From Stagnihabitans tardus (GTDB taxonomy: Bacteria > Pseudomonadota > Alphaproteobacteria > Rhodobacterales > Rhodobacteraceae), in NCBI RefSeq assembly GCF_009925085.1, contig NZ_JAABNR010000009.1, positions 124,001-188,000 of the forward strand: a DNA stretch of 64,000 nucleotides. The letters are read 5' to 3'. The notes beneath the pieces were generated by a model. That model ran no database searches and had not been told where the DNA came from. It saw only the letters and a list, made by a program, of their open reading frames with translations. Positions 24,853 through 32,087 of this stretch are shown piece after piece. A program made the translations under genes and the position numbers. How positions within the stretch are numbered: position 1 is the stretch's first letter; every line of letters begins with the position of its first letter.

Positions 24853-25209
24853 CCTCGACTTCTGCGCGAGGCGGCGGGGTGAACCCCGCCCTGCCGCTTC
24901 GCCCTTAAGGGATGCACGAACCAAGGCGCGTGGAACGGGTCGATCGTGCCGCTTCCGTCTCGCGGCTCGGCTACACAAGCCCCCCTGGATCCAGTCTTCG
25001 AGCTGTGATTTCAAAGTCACTGAGGACCCGAGGTCCGGCGCGGAAAGTCAAAGTGGCATTCTCGTCGTCCCCAAAGCCACCGGTGAACGGTTTCGGCCGT
25101 GAGGTCATCCTTGTCCAGCCGAAGCCGCAAGATTCCTATCCGCCCCTTCCCCCACCCATGCTACCCTCCCCCCCGCGAACGGGAACCCGTCGCCTTTGGG
25201 AGGGACACC
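24853..25209. other. Intergenic stretch before the oxidase-like gene
   Basis: About 360 bases without a credible gene. Apart from the palindrome at its left edge I see no tRNA, repeat array or strong sigma-70 promoter. Short open frames here lack homology-like features. Confidence 0.5.
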
Positions 25210-25578
25210 ATGAACATTTCGAAAGCTTTCTTCATCACCGGAGCGCTCTGGCTCCTCTTCGGCATGGGCCTCGGCATGCATATGGGGGCGTCCGAGAACT
25301 TTACGCTTGCCCCCGTGCATGCCCATGTCAACCTTCTGGGCTTCACGCTCATGACGCTCTTTGGCCTCTCTTACCGGCTGGTGCCCAAGCTCGCCGAGGG
25401 GCTCTTCGGGAGGCTCCATTTCTGGGGCCACCAGATCGGCACCCTGGTCACGCTGGCGGGGCTTTACCTGCTCCTTTCGGGGACCATGCCGGCGATCGTG
25501 CCGGTCATGGCGGCGGCCGAGGGGGTGGTCTTCCTCGCGACCCTGGCCTGGCTCGTCAACCTGATCCGCAACCTCTGA
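25210..25578 (+). CDS. Small heme-copper-oxidase subunit I-like membrane protein
   Basis: Membrane protein of 122 residues with four predicted helices. VHAHVNLLGFTLMTLFGLSYRLVPKLA resembles a heme-copper oxidase/NorB-like His helix, with HxH followed by N-L-x-G, and EGLFGRLHFWGHQIG gives two further His residues. Full-length subunit I has twelve helices, so this is a stand-alone two-to-four-helix relative seen in marine alphaproteobacteria as a short putative cytochrome-c oxidase protein. Heme binding is plausible but catalysis is not. The start has a GGGAGGGAC ribosome binding site. It appears monocistronic. Confidence 0.65.
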   Translation: MNISKAFFITGALWLLFGMGLGMHMGASENFTLAPVHAHVNLLGFTLMTLFGLSYRLVPKLAEGLFGRLHFWGHQIGTLVTLAGLYLLLSGTMPAIVPVMAAAEGVVFLATLAWLVNLIRNL

Positions 25579-25670
25579 GGCGCTTGGGCGCGCCAGCGCG
25601 AAGGCCGGACAGTCTCTTGCCATGGGAGCGGGGGCCCAAGCTGCCCCCGGCCCCAGATGTCACCGCGCTG

Positions 25671-25689
25671 CCCCGGGCTTGACCCGGGG
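25671..25689. repeat. Palindrome CCCCGGG-CTTGA-CCCGGGG, copy 3
   Basis: Identical to 24834-24852 and followed by CCTCGCTTTTT. The trailing T-run makes this copy a good factor-independent terminator for the oxidase-like gene on the plus strand. Confidence 0.7.
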
Positions 25690-25781
25690 CCTCGCTTTTT
25701 CTGCCCCCCCTTATGGCCACCCGCCGCAGCCCGGACCTCGGCGCCTTGGAATTGAACGCCGGGATTCAACTGTTCCGTTGC

Positions 25782-25796
25782 GCACAGTCACTGTGC
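25782..25796. promoter_or_regulatory. Perfect 15-bp palindrome
   Basis: GCACAGT, C, ACTGTGC is a perfect 7-base inverted repeat about 214 bases upstream of the first small exported gene. It may be an operator. No regulator gene is adjacent. Confidence 0.4.
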
Positions 25797-25830
25797 TGAG
25801 CCAGAAGTAGCCTATTGAAATCGCAAGGTT

Positions 25831-25879
25831 TTCACCCTTTATCACGCGAGGGTGAAGCCCCTTGCGGGCGCTTTCACCC
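25831..25879 (+). promoter_or_regulatory. Three-arm alternative hairpin in a long leader
   Basis: TTCACCC (25831-25837), GGGTGAA (25850-25856) and TTCACCC (25873-25879) let the middle arm pair with either flank, giving mutually exclusive hairpins. It lies 131 bases upstream of the tandem exported genes, in the position of an untranslated leader. Confidence 0.35.
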
Positions 25880-26009
25880 GCCCCCAGATCGGTTGGGCAA
25901 GGCAGGGAGATGCCGGACCTGATGAGGTCGACACGACATCTCCAGACTGCCCCGCTGACCGCCGTGCCCCAAACTGAACCAGGGGACGGCACCCTAAGGA
26001 GACGACAAC

Positions 26010-26267
26010 ATGATCCGCAAAAGCATCCTCTTCGTGGCCTTGGCCTCGACCCTCGCCGCTGGCACCGCCTTCGCCGGAACCCAGGTTTCGGGCACCGTCG
26101 CCAAGGTCGACGCCGCCCAGGGCTATGTCTGGCTGGACAACGGCGTGAAGTATGACGTTGGCACCGACTTCGCCCATGGCGTCCTGCCGGGCAACGGCGT
26201 CTCGCTGGTCGTGGTGCAGAACGGCACCGGCTTCGACGTCGTCTCGGCCCAGCCCGCCGGCCTGTAA
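26010..26267 (+). CDS. Small exported DUF1344-like protein, first tandem copy
   Basis: Protein of 85 residues with a Sec signal peptide (MIRKSILFVALASTLAAGTAFA) and a mature domain of about 63 residues. This domain looks like a small beta-barrel: VSGTVAKVDAAQGYVWLDNGVKYDVG. The pattern resembles DUF1344 proteins, whose function is unknown. A strong ribosome binding site, AAGGAGA, precedes the start. The next gene, 39 bases downstream, is a paralog whose signal sequence is nearly identical at the DNA level. Confidence 0.75.
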   Translation: MIRKSILFVALASTLAAGTAFAGTQVSGTVAKVDAAQGYVWLDNGVKYDVGTDFAHGVLPGNGVSLVVVQNGTGFDVVSAQPAGL

Positions 26268-26306
26268 CCCAACCTTCCAATCCCTGAAAACACAAAGGAA
26301 AACATC

Positions 26307-26561
26307 ATGATCCGCAAAAGCATCCTCTTCGTCGCCCTCGCCGCCTCCCTGGCCTCGGGTGCCGCCTTCGCCGCCAACAAGGTCTCGGGCAGCGTGACCC
26401 AGATCGATGGGCCGAACGGCTATGTCTGGGTCGAGGGCGTGCGCTATGACGTGGGCACCGACTTCGCCACCGGCCTGACGCTGGGCAACCAGGTCGAGCT
26501 GGTGACCGTGCAGAACGGCACCGCGCAAGACGTGGTCCACGCCTCGCACGCGGGCTTCTGA
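26307..26561 (+). CDS. Small exported DUF1344-like protein, second tandem copy
   Basis: Protein of 84 residues, paralogous to the preceding gene. It has the same signal peptide (MIRKSILFVALAASLASGAAFA) and the same core, KVSGSVTQIDGPNGYVWVEGVRYDVGTDFATG. The first 40 bases are nearly identical to the upstream copy, while the mature regions have diverged to roughly half identity. This indicates an old duplication with conserved export signals. The ribosome binding site is AAAGGAAA. No Cys is present in either product. Confidence 0.75.
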   Translation: MIRKSILFVALAASLASGAAFAANKVSGSVTQIDGPNGYVWVEGVRYDVGTDFATGLTLGNQVELVTVQNGTAQDVVHASHAGF

Positions 26562-26615
26562 GCGCTCCCAAGGCGTTCCTCGTGACGACGCCCAGGGGTC
26601 CCTTCGGGGGCCCCT

Positions 26616-26975
26616 TTACTGTTTCGCCGCCTCGGCCAGCCAGAGCCGGACCGAGGTCACGACATGGGCAAAGCGGTCGCCGCCGAGGTTGACCCCGCCA
26701 TACCAGCGCGTGACCACGACGATGCGGCCCCGCCTGCCCTCGCGCTCCAGCATCTTGAGGATCACGGCCGAGGCGCCGCTTTCGCCGTCGTCATCCTTCA
26801 GCGCCGTGCCATCGGGCAACAGGGCGGCCCAGGTGTTATGCGTGGCTTTGGCGAATTTCTTCTGGGATTTCAGGGCGGTCAGAAAGGACTTGATCGCGGC
26901 CGCGTCGGCCACCTCTCCCCCTGAGGCGGCATAACGCGAGCCCCGATCCCGCACGGTGTCCATGATCTGCAACAT
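26616..26975 (-). CDS. IMPACT/YigZ (UPF0029) N-terminal-domain protein
   Basis: Protein of 119 residues matching the UPF0029 domain of YigZ and eukaryotic IMPACT. It has an AAIKSFLTALKSQKKFAKATHNTWA start, the DDDGESGAS block and VVTRWYGGVNLGGDRFAHV. Usual YigZ proteins have a second C-terminal domain, and this is the single-domain form. The fold is thought to bind RNA or a translation component, but the exact role is unknown. It is convergent with the small exported genes. Confidence 0.82.
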   Translation of the reverse strand: MLQIMDTVRDRGSRYAASGGEVADAAAIKSFLTALKSQKKFAKATHNTWAALLPDGTALKDDDGESGASAVILKMLEREGRRGRIVVVTRWYGGVNLGGDRFAHVVTSVRLWLAEAAKQ

Positions 26976-27029
26976 CGCGCCAGCCTAGCAGGCGCTTGCG
27001 CGGGCCGGAACCCCCGGCCATAAGGCGCC

Positions 27030-29435
27030 ATGCTGCCCATTCACGCCATCCTGCCAGAGCTTCGCGCGGCCCTGACCTCGGGCCAGGCTGTCTTGCAGGC
27101 GCCCCCGGGGGCGGGCAAGACCACGATCGTGCCGCTGGACCTGCTGGATCGGGTCCAGGGCCGCATCCTGCTTCTCGAGCCCCGCCGCCTTGCCGCCCGC
27201 GCCGCGGCCGAGCGCATGGCCGAAACGCTTGGGGAAAGCTGCGGCCAGACGGTCGGCTACCGCATAAGGGGCGAGGCCAAGGTCAGTGCCCAGACCCGCA
27301 TCGAGGTCGTGACCGAGGGCATCTTGACCCGGATGATCCAGTCGGACGCCGAGCTTCCCGGCATCGGCTGCGTCATCTTCGACGAATTCCACGAACGCAG
27401 CCTCCATGCCGACCTGGGGCTGGCTCTGACGCTCGAGATCCGGGGCGCGCTGCGGCCGGACCTGGTCATCCTCGTGATGTCGGCCACCCTGGATGCCGCC
27501 CCGGTCGCGGCGCTGATGGGGGCGCCCGTCGTGACTTCCGAGGGGCGCGCCTTTCCGGTCGAGACCCGCTGGCTGGGCCGCTCGCCGGAGCGTTTCGAGC
27601 CCGCCATGGCCGGGTTGATCCGGGAGGCGCTGGAGGAGACGGAGGGCGGGCTTCTGGCCTTCCTGCCCGGCGAGGGCGAGATCCGGCGGGTCCAGGGCCT
27701 TCTCGGAGACCTGCCGGGCTGCACGGTGCTGCCGCTTTATGGTGCCATGGATTTCGCGGCGCAGCGGGCGGCCTTGGGGCCGGTGCCGGGGCGCCGCGTG
27801 GTGCTGGCGACTTCGATTGCGGAAACCTCGCTGACCCTGCCCGATATCCGCGTCGTGGTCGATGGCGGCAAGTCGCGCCGCGCCCGCTTCGACCCGGCCT
27901 CCGGCATGGCGCGGCTGGTGACCGAACGGGTGACCAAGGCCGAGGCCGAACAGCGCCGGGGCAGGGCGGGGCGTGTGGCGCCCGGCATCTGCTACAGGCT
28001 TTGGACAAGGGGAGAGGAGGGCGCCCTCGCCTCCCATCCCCCGGCCGAGATCGAAAGTGCGGACCTTGCGCCGCTTGCCCTGGAGCTGGCGCTTTGGGGG
28101 GAGGAGGCTCTGCCCTTCCTGACGCCCCCGCCCGCCGCACCTTTGGCCGAGGCCAAGGCGCTTTTGGAAAGCCTCGGCGCCGTGGAGAAGGGCCGGATCA
28201 CCGCCCATGGCCGCGCCCTGGCCGCGCTGCCTGTACATCCGCGCCTGGGCCATATGCTGATGATCGCCGGGCCCTCCGCCGCCCCCTTGGCCGCCCTGAT
28301 GGAGGACCGCGACCCGCTGAAAGGCGCGCCGCCTGACCTGGCCCTGCGGGTCAAGGCACTGGAAAACCCCGGGGCCTTTGCGCGCGAACATCCCTATGAG
28401 ATCAACCGGCTGGCCCTGGACCGCATCCGGCTCGAGGCGAAACGGCTCTCCCGTGCCGTGCCGGGGCAGGACCGGGGCCAGGACCGGGAGCCCAGCCTGG
28501 GCCAGATGGCGGCCCTGGCCTATCCGGACCGCGTGGGGCTGCGCCGCAAGGGGGATCAGCCGCGCTGGCTGCTCTCTGGCGGCAAGGGGGCGGCGATGCC
28601 CCCCGGCACGCCCCTGTCCGAGGCGCGGCTCCTGGTCGCCACCGACCTGGATGGCGACCCGCGCGAGGCCACGATCCGCCAGGCCGTGACCCTGACCGAG
28701 GCCGAGCTGCGTGCCGTCCATGGCGCCCGGATCGCCTGGCGCGAGACCTGCGCCTATAGCCGCCGCGAGGGCCGCATCCTGTCGCGCCGCCAGGAGTGTT
28801 TCGGCGCCCTGGTGCTGGAGGACCGCATCTGGGAGGCCCCGCCCGAGGCGATCTCCCGCGCTGCCTTTGACGGCCTGCGCGAGTTGGGCCTGCCCTTCAC
28901 CCCCGCCGCCCGCCGCCTGCGCGCCCGCATCGCCTTGACCCGCGGCGAGGGCTGGCCCGAGGTGACCGATGCCGCGCTCTTGGCCGAGCCCGACTGGCTT
29001 CTGCCCTGGCTGGCCAAGAGCAAGACCGATGCCGACCTGCGCGGCCTTGACCTGACCGAGGCCCTCTTGGGGCTCTTGTCCTGGGAGCAGAGGGCCGAGC
29101 TCGACCGCCTGGCGCCCGCGCATTTCGAGACGCCCTTGGGCCGCAAGGTGCCCATCGACTACGAGGGCGAGAACCCGGCCATCGAAATCCGCCTGCAAGA
29201 GATGTTCGGCGTGACGGTCCATCCCGTGGTGGGCGCCGCGCGCAGGCCCTTGCGCGTGACGCTCTTGAGCCCGGGGCAGAAGCCCATCCAGGTGACGATG
29301 GATATCCCCGGCTTCTGGCGGTCGTCCTATGCCGATGTGCGCAAGGACATGCGCGGCCAATATCCGCGCCATCCCTGGCCCGAGGACCCGACCGAGGCCG
29401 AGCCCACCCTGCGGGCGAAACCGCGCGGGACGTGA
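27030..29435 (+). CDS. hrpB: ATP-dependent helicase HrpB
   Basis: DEAH-box RNA helicase of 801 residues. Walker A APPGAGKTT is near residues 24-32, DEFHERS near 117 and MSATLD near 150. Helicase C, the HA2 (winged helix) region and the C-terminal HrpB domain follow (VTVHPVVGAARRPLRVTLLSPGQKPIQVTMDIPGFW). It is full length. Its cellular role in bacteria is poorly defined and probably concerns RNA metabolism. It is divergent from the YigZ-like gene with 54 bases between them. Confidence 0.95.
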   Translation: MLPIHAILPELRAALTSGQAVLQAPPGAGKTTIVPLDLLDRVQGRILLLEPRRLAARAAAERMAETLGESCGQTVGYRIRGEAKVSAQTRIEVVTEGILTRMIQSDAELPGIGCVIFDEFHERSLHADLGLALTLEIRGALRPDLVILVMSATLDAAPVAALMGAPVVTSEGRAFPVETRWLGRSPERFEPAMAGLIREALEETEGGLLAFLPGEGEIRRVQGLLGDLPGCTVLPLYGAMDFAAQRAALGPVPGRRVVLATSIAETSLTLPDIRVVVDGGKSRRARFDPASGMARLVTERVTKAEAEQRRGRAGRVAPGICYRLWTRGEEGALASHPPAEIESADLAPLALELALWGEEALPFLTPPPAAPLAEAKALLESLGAVEKGRITAHGRALAALPVHPRLGHMLMIAGPSAAPLAALMEDRDPLKGAPPDLALRVKALENPGAFAREHPYEINRLALDRIRLEAKRLSRAVPGQDRGQDREPSLGQMAALAYPDRVGLRRKGDQPRWLLSGGKGAAMPPGTPLSEARLLVATDLDGDPREATIRQAVTLTEAELRAVHGARIAWRETCAYSRREGRILSRRQECFGALVLEDRIWEAPPEAISRAAFDGLRELGLPFTPAARRLRARIALTRGEGWPEVTDAALLAEPDWLLPWLAKSKTDADLRGLDLTEALLGLLSWEQRAELDRLAPAHFETPLGRKVPIDYEGENPAIEIRLQEMFGVTVHPVVGAARRPLRVTLLSPGQKPIQVTMDIPGFWRSSYADVRKDMRGQYPRHPWPEDPTEAEPTLRAKPRGT

Positions 29436-29510
29436 AGGGGACCCGGGGTATGCAACGGGCAACGCAGACCCGGCCGAGCGCCCCTTGGCCCGACTGTCGC
29501 TCTGCTTCAG

Positions 29511-29540
29511 CCGCGTAGCCCGGGGTATACCCCGGGGATC
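29511..29540. repeat. Palindromic element GCGTAGCCCGGGGT family, copy 3
   Basis: GCGTAGCCCGGGGT, AT, ACCCCGGGG sits in the convergent gap between hrpB and gcrA, next to the gcrA terminator. It is the third member of the family with 7851-7879 and 20748-20775. Confidence 0.6.
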
Positions 29541-29544
29541 AAAC

Positions 29545-29573
29545 GAAAAAGGCCCGCCGATGGGGCGGGCCTT
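29545..29573 (-). terminator. Terminator of gcrA
   Basis: On the minus strand AAGGCCCGCC and GGCGGGCCTT pair around CCAT and are followed by TTTTT. It is 22 bases past the gcrA stop codon. Confidence 0.85.
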
Positions 29574-29595
29574 GGGTTGGGTTTCGAGGGCGCGC

Positions 29596-30219
29596 TTAGC
29601 GGCGGCGGTCGCGCCGGGCAGACATCGGCTGGAAGGCCACGCCGACATGGGCCTCGCAATAGGGCTTGCCGGCCACGGAGGGCAGGCCGCAGAACCAGAA
29701 ATCCTCGGTCGCGGGGTCGCCGATCGGCCATTTGCAGGTCCTTTCGGTCAGCTCCATCAGCGTCAGCTTGCGGGCGCGCTTTTCCACCTCGCGCACCGAG
29801 GCCAGGGCCTCGGGCGAGATCTCGTTGGCGGAAGGCTGCGGCGGCAGGGGCTGGCCTGCCGGGATGATGACCTTGCGCGCGGGCATCGGCACCACGGCGG
29901 GCACATCGGCCACCGGGGCGGCCGCGGCGGGGGCGGGTTGCGGCGCCGGGGCGGGGGCCGGGGCGGGCTTGGGCGCGGGCTCGGCCTTGACCGGCTCGGG
30001 CTTGGGCGCGGGGGCAGGGGCGGCGGGGGCTGCGACCGGGGCGGCCTCCTCGGCCTCTTCCTCGCCCGGTCCCACGCGGTTGGACAGGCCCAGGCGATGC
30101 ACCTTGCCGATCACGGCATTGCGCGTCACGCCGCCCAGTTCCTTGGCGATCTGGCTGGCGGATTGACCCTCGCCCCACATTCTCTTGAGCGTCTCGACGC
30201 GCTCGTCGGTCCAGGACAT
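29596..30219 (-). CDS. gcrA: GcrA cell-cycle regulator
   Basis: Alphaproteobacterial transcription factor of 207 residues that binds sigma-70 RNA polymerase and controls genes with CcrM-methylated GANTC sites. The N-terminal helix-turn-helix MSWTDERVETLKRMWGEG, SASQIAKELGGVTRNAVIGKVHRLGLS is unmistakable. A long Ala/Pro-rich linker (residues about 55-115) leads to the C-terminal CKWPIGDPATEDFWFCGLP Cys motif that contacts RNA polymerase. It is longer than Caulobacter GcrA (173) because of the linker. It ends in a strong terminator. Confidence 0.97.
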   Translation of the reverse strand: MSWTDERVETLKRMWGEGQSASQIAKELGGVTRNAVIGKVHRLGLSNRVGPGEEEAEEAAPVAAPAAPAPAPKPEPVKAEPAPKPAPAPAPAPQPAPAAAAPVADVPAVVPMPARKVIIPAGQPLPPQPSANEISPEALASVREVEKRARKLTLMELTERTCKWPIGDPATEDFWFCGLPSVAGKPYCEAHVGVAFQPMSARRDRRR

Positions 30220-30395
30220 GGGCTCACCTCTTTCCGCTGATCTGCCCGTCCATCGTCATTAAGGAGGGGCCATGGGTCAATACAAGGCCGGGGGGGCAGA
30301 ATCAAGGCGCGAATCGTTTGATTGCGAATCAGCGTCGGGAGGCAGGGGCAAGGGAAGGGGTGGCAGGGGGCGGGAAATGGCGCCATGATGGGCCC

Positions 30396-31040
30396 ATGTG
30401 CGGACGCCTGACCCTGACCCATCCGAACGAGGCGCTGGCGGCGCTGTTCGCGGCCACGCCCTCGAACGATCTGCCGCAGGGGCCGATCTACAACCTCTGC
30501 CCGACGGAGCAGGTACCCGTGGTGACCTCGGACGGGGGCAGGCGGCTGCGACCTATGCGCTGGGGGCTGGTGCCTCCGTGGTACAAGACGCCGACCGATG
30601 GGCCGCTGATCATCAATGCGCGGTCCGACACCGTGGCCGAGAAGCCCGCCTTCCGCGAGGCGATCCGCCAGCGGCGCTGCATCCTTCTGGCGAGCGGGTT
30701 CTATGAATGGAGCGCCGGAGAGGGGAAGGAGCGGCTGCCCTGGCATATCACGCGCAGCGATGGCGCTCCGCTGGCGCTGGGGGCGCTGTGGAGCCAATGG
30801 GGGGAGATGGCAACCTGTGCGGTGGTGACGCTGGAGGCGGGGCCGAACCTTGAACATATCCACGACCGCGAGCCCTTGATCCTGGAGCCTGAGGACTGGC
30901 CCCTGTGGCTGGGCGAGGCGGGGCATGGGGCGGCACGGTTGATGAAGGCGACAGCGCCGGGGGTCTTGCAGAGCCACAGGGTGGGCAAGGCGGTGAACTC
31001 GAACCGGGCCAGCGGGCCCGAGCTGATCGAAAGGGTCTGA
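30396..31040 (+). CDS. SOS response-associated peptidase (SRAP/YedK)
   Basis: Homolog of YedK and human HMCES, 214 residues, which forms a covalent thiazolidine crosslink through Cys2 with abasic sites in single-stranded DNA. MCGRLTL places the catalytic Cys at position 2 after Met removal. RPMRWGLVPPW, IINARSDT, CILLASGFYEW (active-site Glu) and a downstream HDREP-type His (IHDREPLIL) are conserved. The start at 30396 is required for Cys2. No SOS box is obvious upstream. Confidence 0.93.
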   Translation: MCGRLTLTHPNEALAALFAATPSNDLPQGPIYNLCPTEQVPVVTSDGGRRLRPMRWGLVPPWYKTPTDGPLIINARSDTVAEKPAFREAIRQRRCILLASGFYEWSAGEGKERLPWHITRSDGAPLALGALWSQWGEMATCAVVTLEAGPNLEHIHDREPLILEPEDWPLWLGEAGHGAARLMKATAPGVLQSHRVGKAVNSNRASGPELIERV

Positions 31041-31436
31041 GGGGGCGCTCCTGACCGGCCCTGTCCTTGGGCGGGCTCTGCCGACTGCGGCCCTGGCGCT
31101 CTTGCGGTGACCTGGGCCCTGCCGACTGCGAGGCTGGGTGATTGCGGTGGGGTGGAGCGCTGGCGGGGGGCTCTGCCGACCCTGGCCGCGACGCGCCTTC
31201 GGGACCGGGGCCCTGCCGACTGGGCCGGTTCAGCGGTGACAGCGACCCGGTTTCCCGCAGGGCGGATGGCGTCTCGGCAAAGGCCTCTTCCGGCTGCCCT
31301 GCGTCCGCTTGCCAAGACAGGTTTGCGACCTTCGGGTGAGGCCGCCCAAGGACCTTGCTTGACAGGGCAGAGGGTGGCGGCCCAACGTCAGGTCAGGTCA
31401 GGTCAGGTCAGGTCAGGTCAGGTCAGGTCAGGAATC
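31041..31436. other. Repeat-rich spacer before the small secreted gene
   Basis: About 400 bases without a convincing gene start. It contains degenerate copies of GGGCCCTGCCGACTG at 31073, 31114, 31168 and 31208, plus the GTCAG array at its right end. A frame is open through part of it and into the secreted gene. Its composition (Trp-, Arg- and Gly-rich low-complexity translation) argues that it is non-coding. Confidence 0.6.
31387..31431 (+). repeat. Pentanucleotide microsatellite (GTCAG)9
   Basis: Nine perfect GTCAG units end five bases before the ATG of the small secreted gene. The last AGGA can serve as its ribosome binding site. Five-base units change the reading frame and the spacing of upstream signals whenever a unit is gained or lost, as in known slipped-strand phase-variable loci. 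Confidence 0.95.
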
Positions 31437-31871
31437 ATGCGCCAAGTGCTGTGGCCGCTCCTCTTGCTTATCTCCCTTTCGGCTGGGGCCCAGGAGATCG
31501 GGGCCCAAGACCTCGGGGCCCAGGAGATCGGGGCCGAGGAGGTCGCAGCCGGTCTGCTCGAACGTGCCTGGGCGGCGGCGCTTCTGTCTGGAGATGATCC
31601 GAGGGCCTGTCCCGAGGTGATCGGCAAAGGCCTCGCGCGGCGTCTGAGCCAGTATTGCCTTTACTGGAGCGGGTCCGCTCATCCGACTTGCGCGGGCGAC
31701 CTCGACTGCCATTTCATAGCGGCGACCATTGCTATGAATTGTCCCCCCTTTGATGGAGAGGATCCGCTTCCCGTGACGGACGTGCCCTGTATCAGCAAGA
31801 TGGATGCGGAGGACTGGGAAAACCTGCGCGGTATCTCGACCATCGGCCCAAGGATCATCATCAAGGGTTGA
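31437..31871 (+). CDS. Small secreted Cys-containing protein behind a microsatellite
   Basis: Protein of 144 residues with a Sec signal peptide (MRQVLWPLLLLISLSAGAQ). It continues with four tandem pentapeptides of the type GAQEI (residues about 17-36) and then a globular part with five Cys residues (ACPEV, SQYCLYW, PTCAGDLDCHF, MNCPP, VPCIS give six sites including the first). I do not recognise the family. The start at 31437 follows AGGA from the GTCAG array. Its stop codon is the first triplet of stop-linked element D. A longer frame through the microsatellite would encode RSGQV-type repeats, so translation from an upstream start would depend on repeat number. Confidence 0.62.
   Translation: MRQVLWPLLLLISLSAGAQEIGAQDLGAQEIGAEEVAAGLLERAWAAALLSGDDPRACPEVIGKGLARRLSQYCLYWSGSAHPTCAGDLDCHFIAATIAMNCPPFDGEDPLPVTDVPCISKMDAEDWENLRGISTIGPRIIIKG
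31485..31544 (+). repeat. Four 15-bp coding repeats (GAQEI)
   Basis: Units start at 31485, 31500, 31515 and 31530. Units 1 and 3 are identical (GGGGCCCAGGAGATC) and units 2 and 4 differ at a few bases. They encode GAQEI, GAQDL, GAQEI and GAEEV just after the signal peptide. Unit-number change would keep the frame. Confidence 0.9.
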
Positions 31872-31910
31872 CCCTTTCCCTTTCAACTTGGCGCAAATAT
31901 TCCGGTGGGG
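31869..31910 (+). repeat. Stop-linked intergenic element, copy D
   Basis: It starts at the TGA of the secreted gene and reads TGACCCTTTCC, CTTTCA, ACTTGG, CGCAAATAT, then CCGGTGGGG. It is followed by a perfect 10-base-pair hairpin at 31912-31934 (CCGGGGAGGC, AGC, GCCTCCCCGG). The layout is the same as copies A and C. Confidence 0.65.
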
Positions 31911-31911
31911 T

Positions 31912-31934
31912 CCGGGGAGGCAGCGCCTCCCCGG
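31912..31934 (+). terminator. Hairpin after stop-linked element D
   Basis: CCGGGGAGGC and GCCTCCCCGG form a perfect 10-base-pair stem with loop AGC. There is no T-tract. It probably defines or protects the 3' end of the secreted-protein mRNA. Confidence 0.5.
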
Positions 31935-32087
31935 GGGTGCCGCTGGGCCGACCCTTGGGCCCTGCCGACTGTCCTGTTCCACCGGGCTGCCCGACTTCGG
32001 CCCTGCCGACTGTGAGACCTGCGTTGCAGCGCTTCTCGCCAAAGGGGTGTTGAGCCCGCCGCGCGGCGGTGCTATCAAGCCCCCAGC

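Larger units (their letters stand above)
31073..32015 (+). repeat. Dispersed degenerate GGGCCCTGCCGACTG repeats
   Basis: Copies or near copies of the 15-base core start at 31073 (GGGCTCTGCCGACTG), 31114, 31168 (degenerate), 31208, 31957 and about 31998. All are on the plus strand and flank the small secreted gene on both sides. A similar, more degenerate string sits at 31983. They do not form a regular array. They could be a clustered protein-binding site or decayed mobile repeat ends. Confidence 0.6.

Noticed and set aside
26985-29648. An 887-codon minus-strand frame opposite hrpB
   Set aside because: Antisense shadow of a full-length helicase. Glycine- and glutamine-rich, with no recognisable motif.
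31107-31436. Extending the secreted protein 110 codons upstream through the GTCAG array
   Set aside because: The upstream part is low-complexity and the ATG at 31437 begins a clean signal peptide. Kept only as an alternative for the phase-variation idea.
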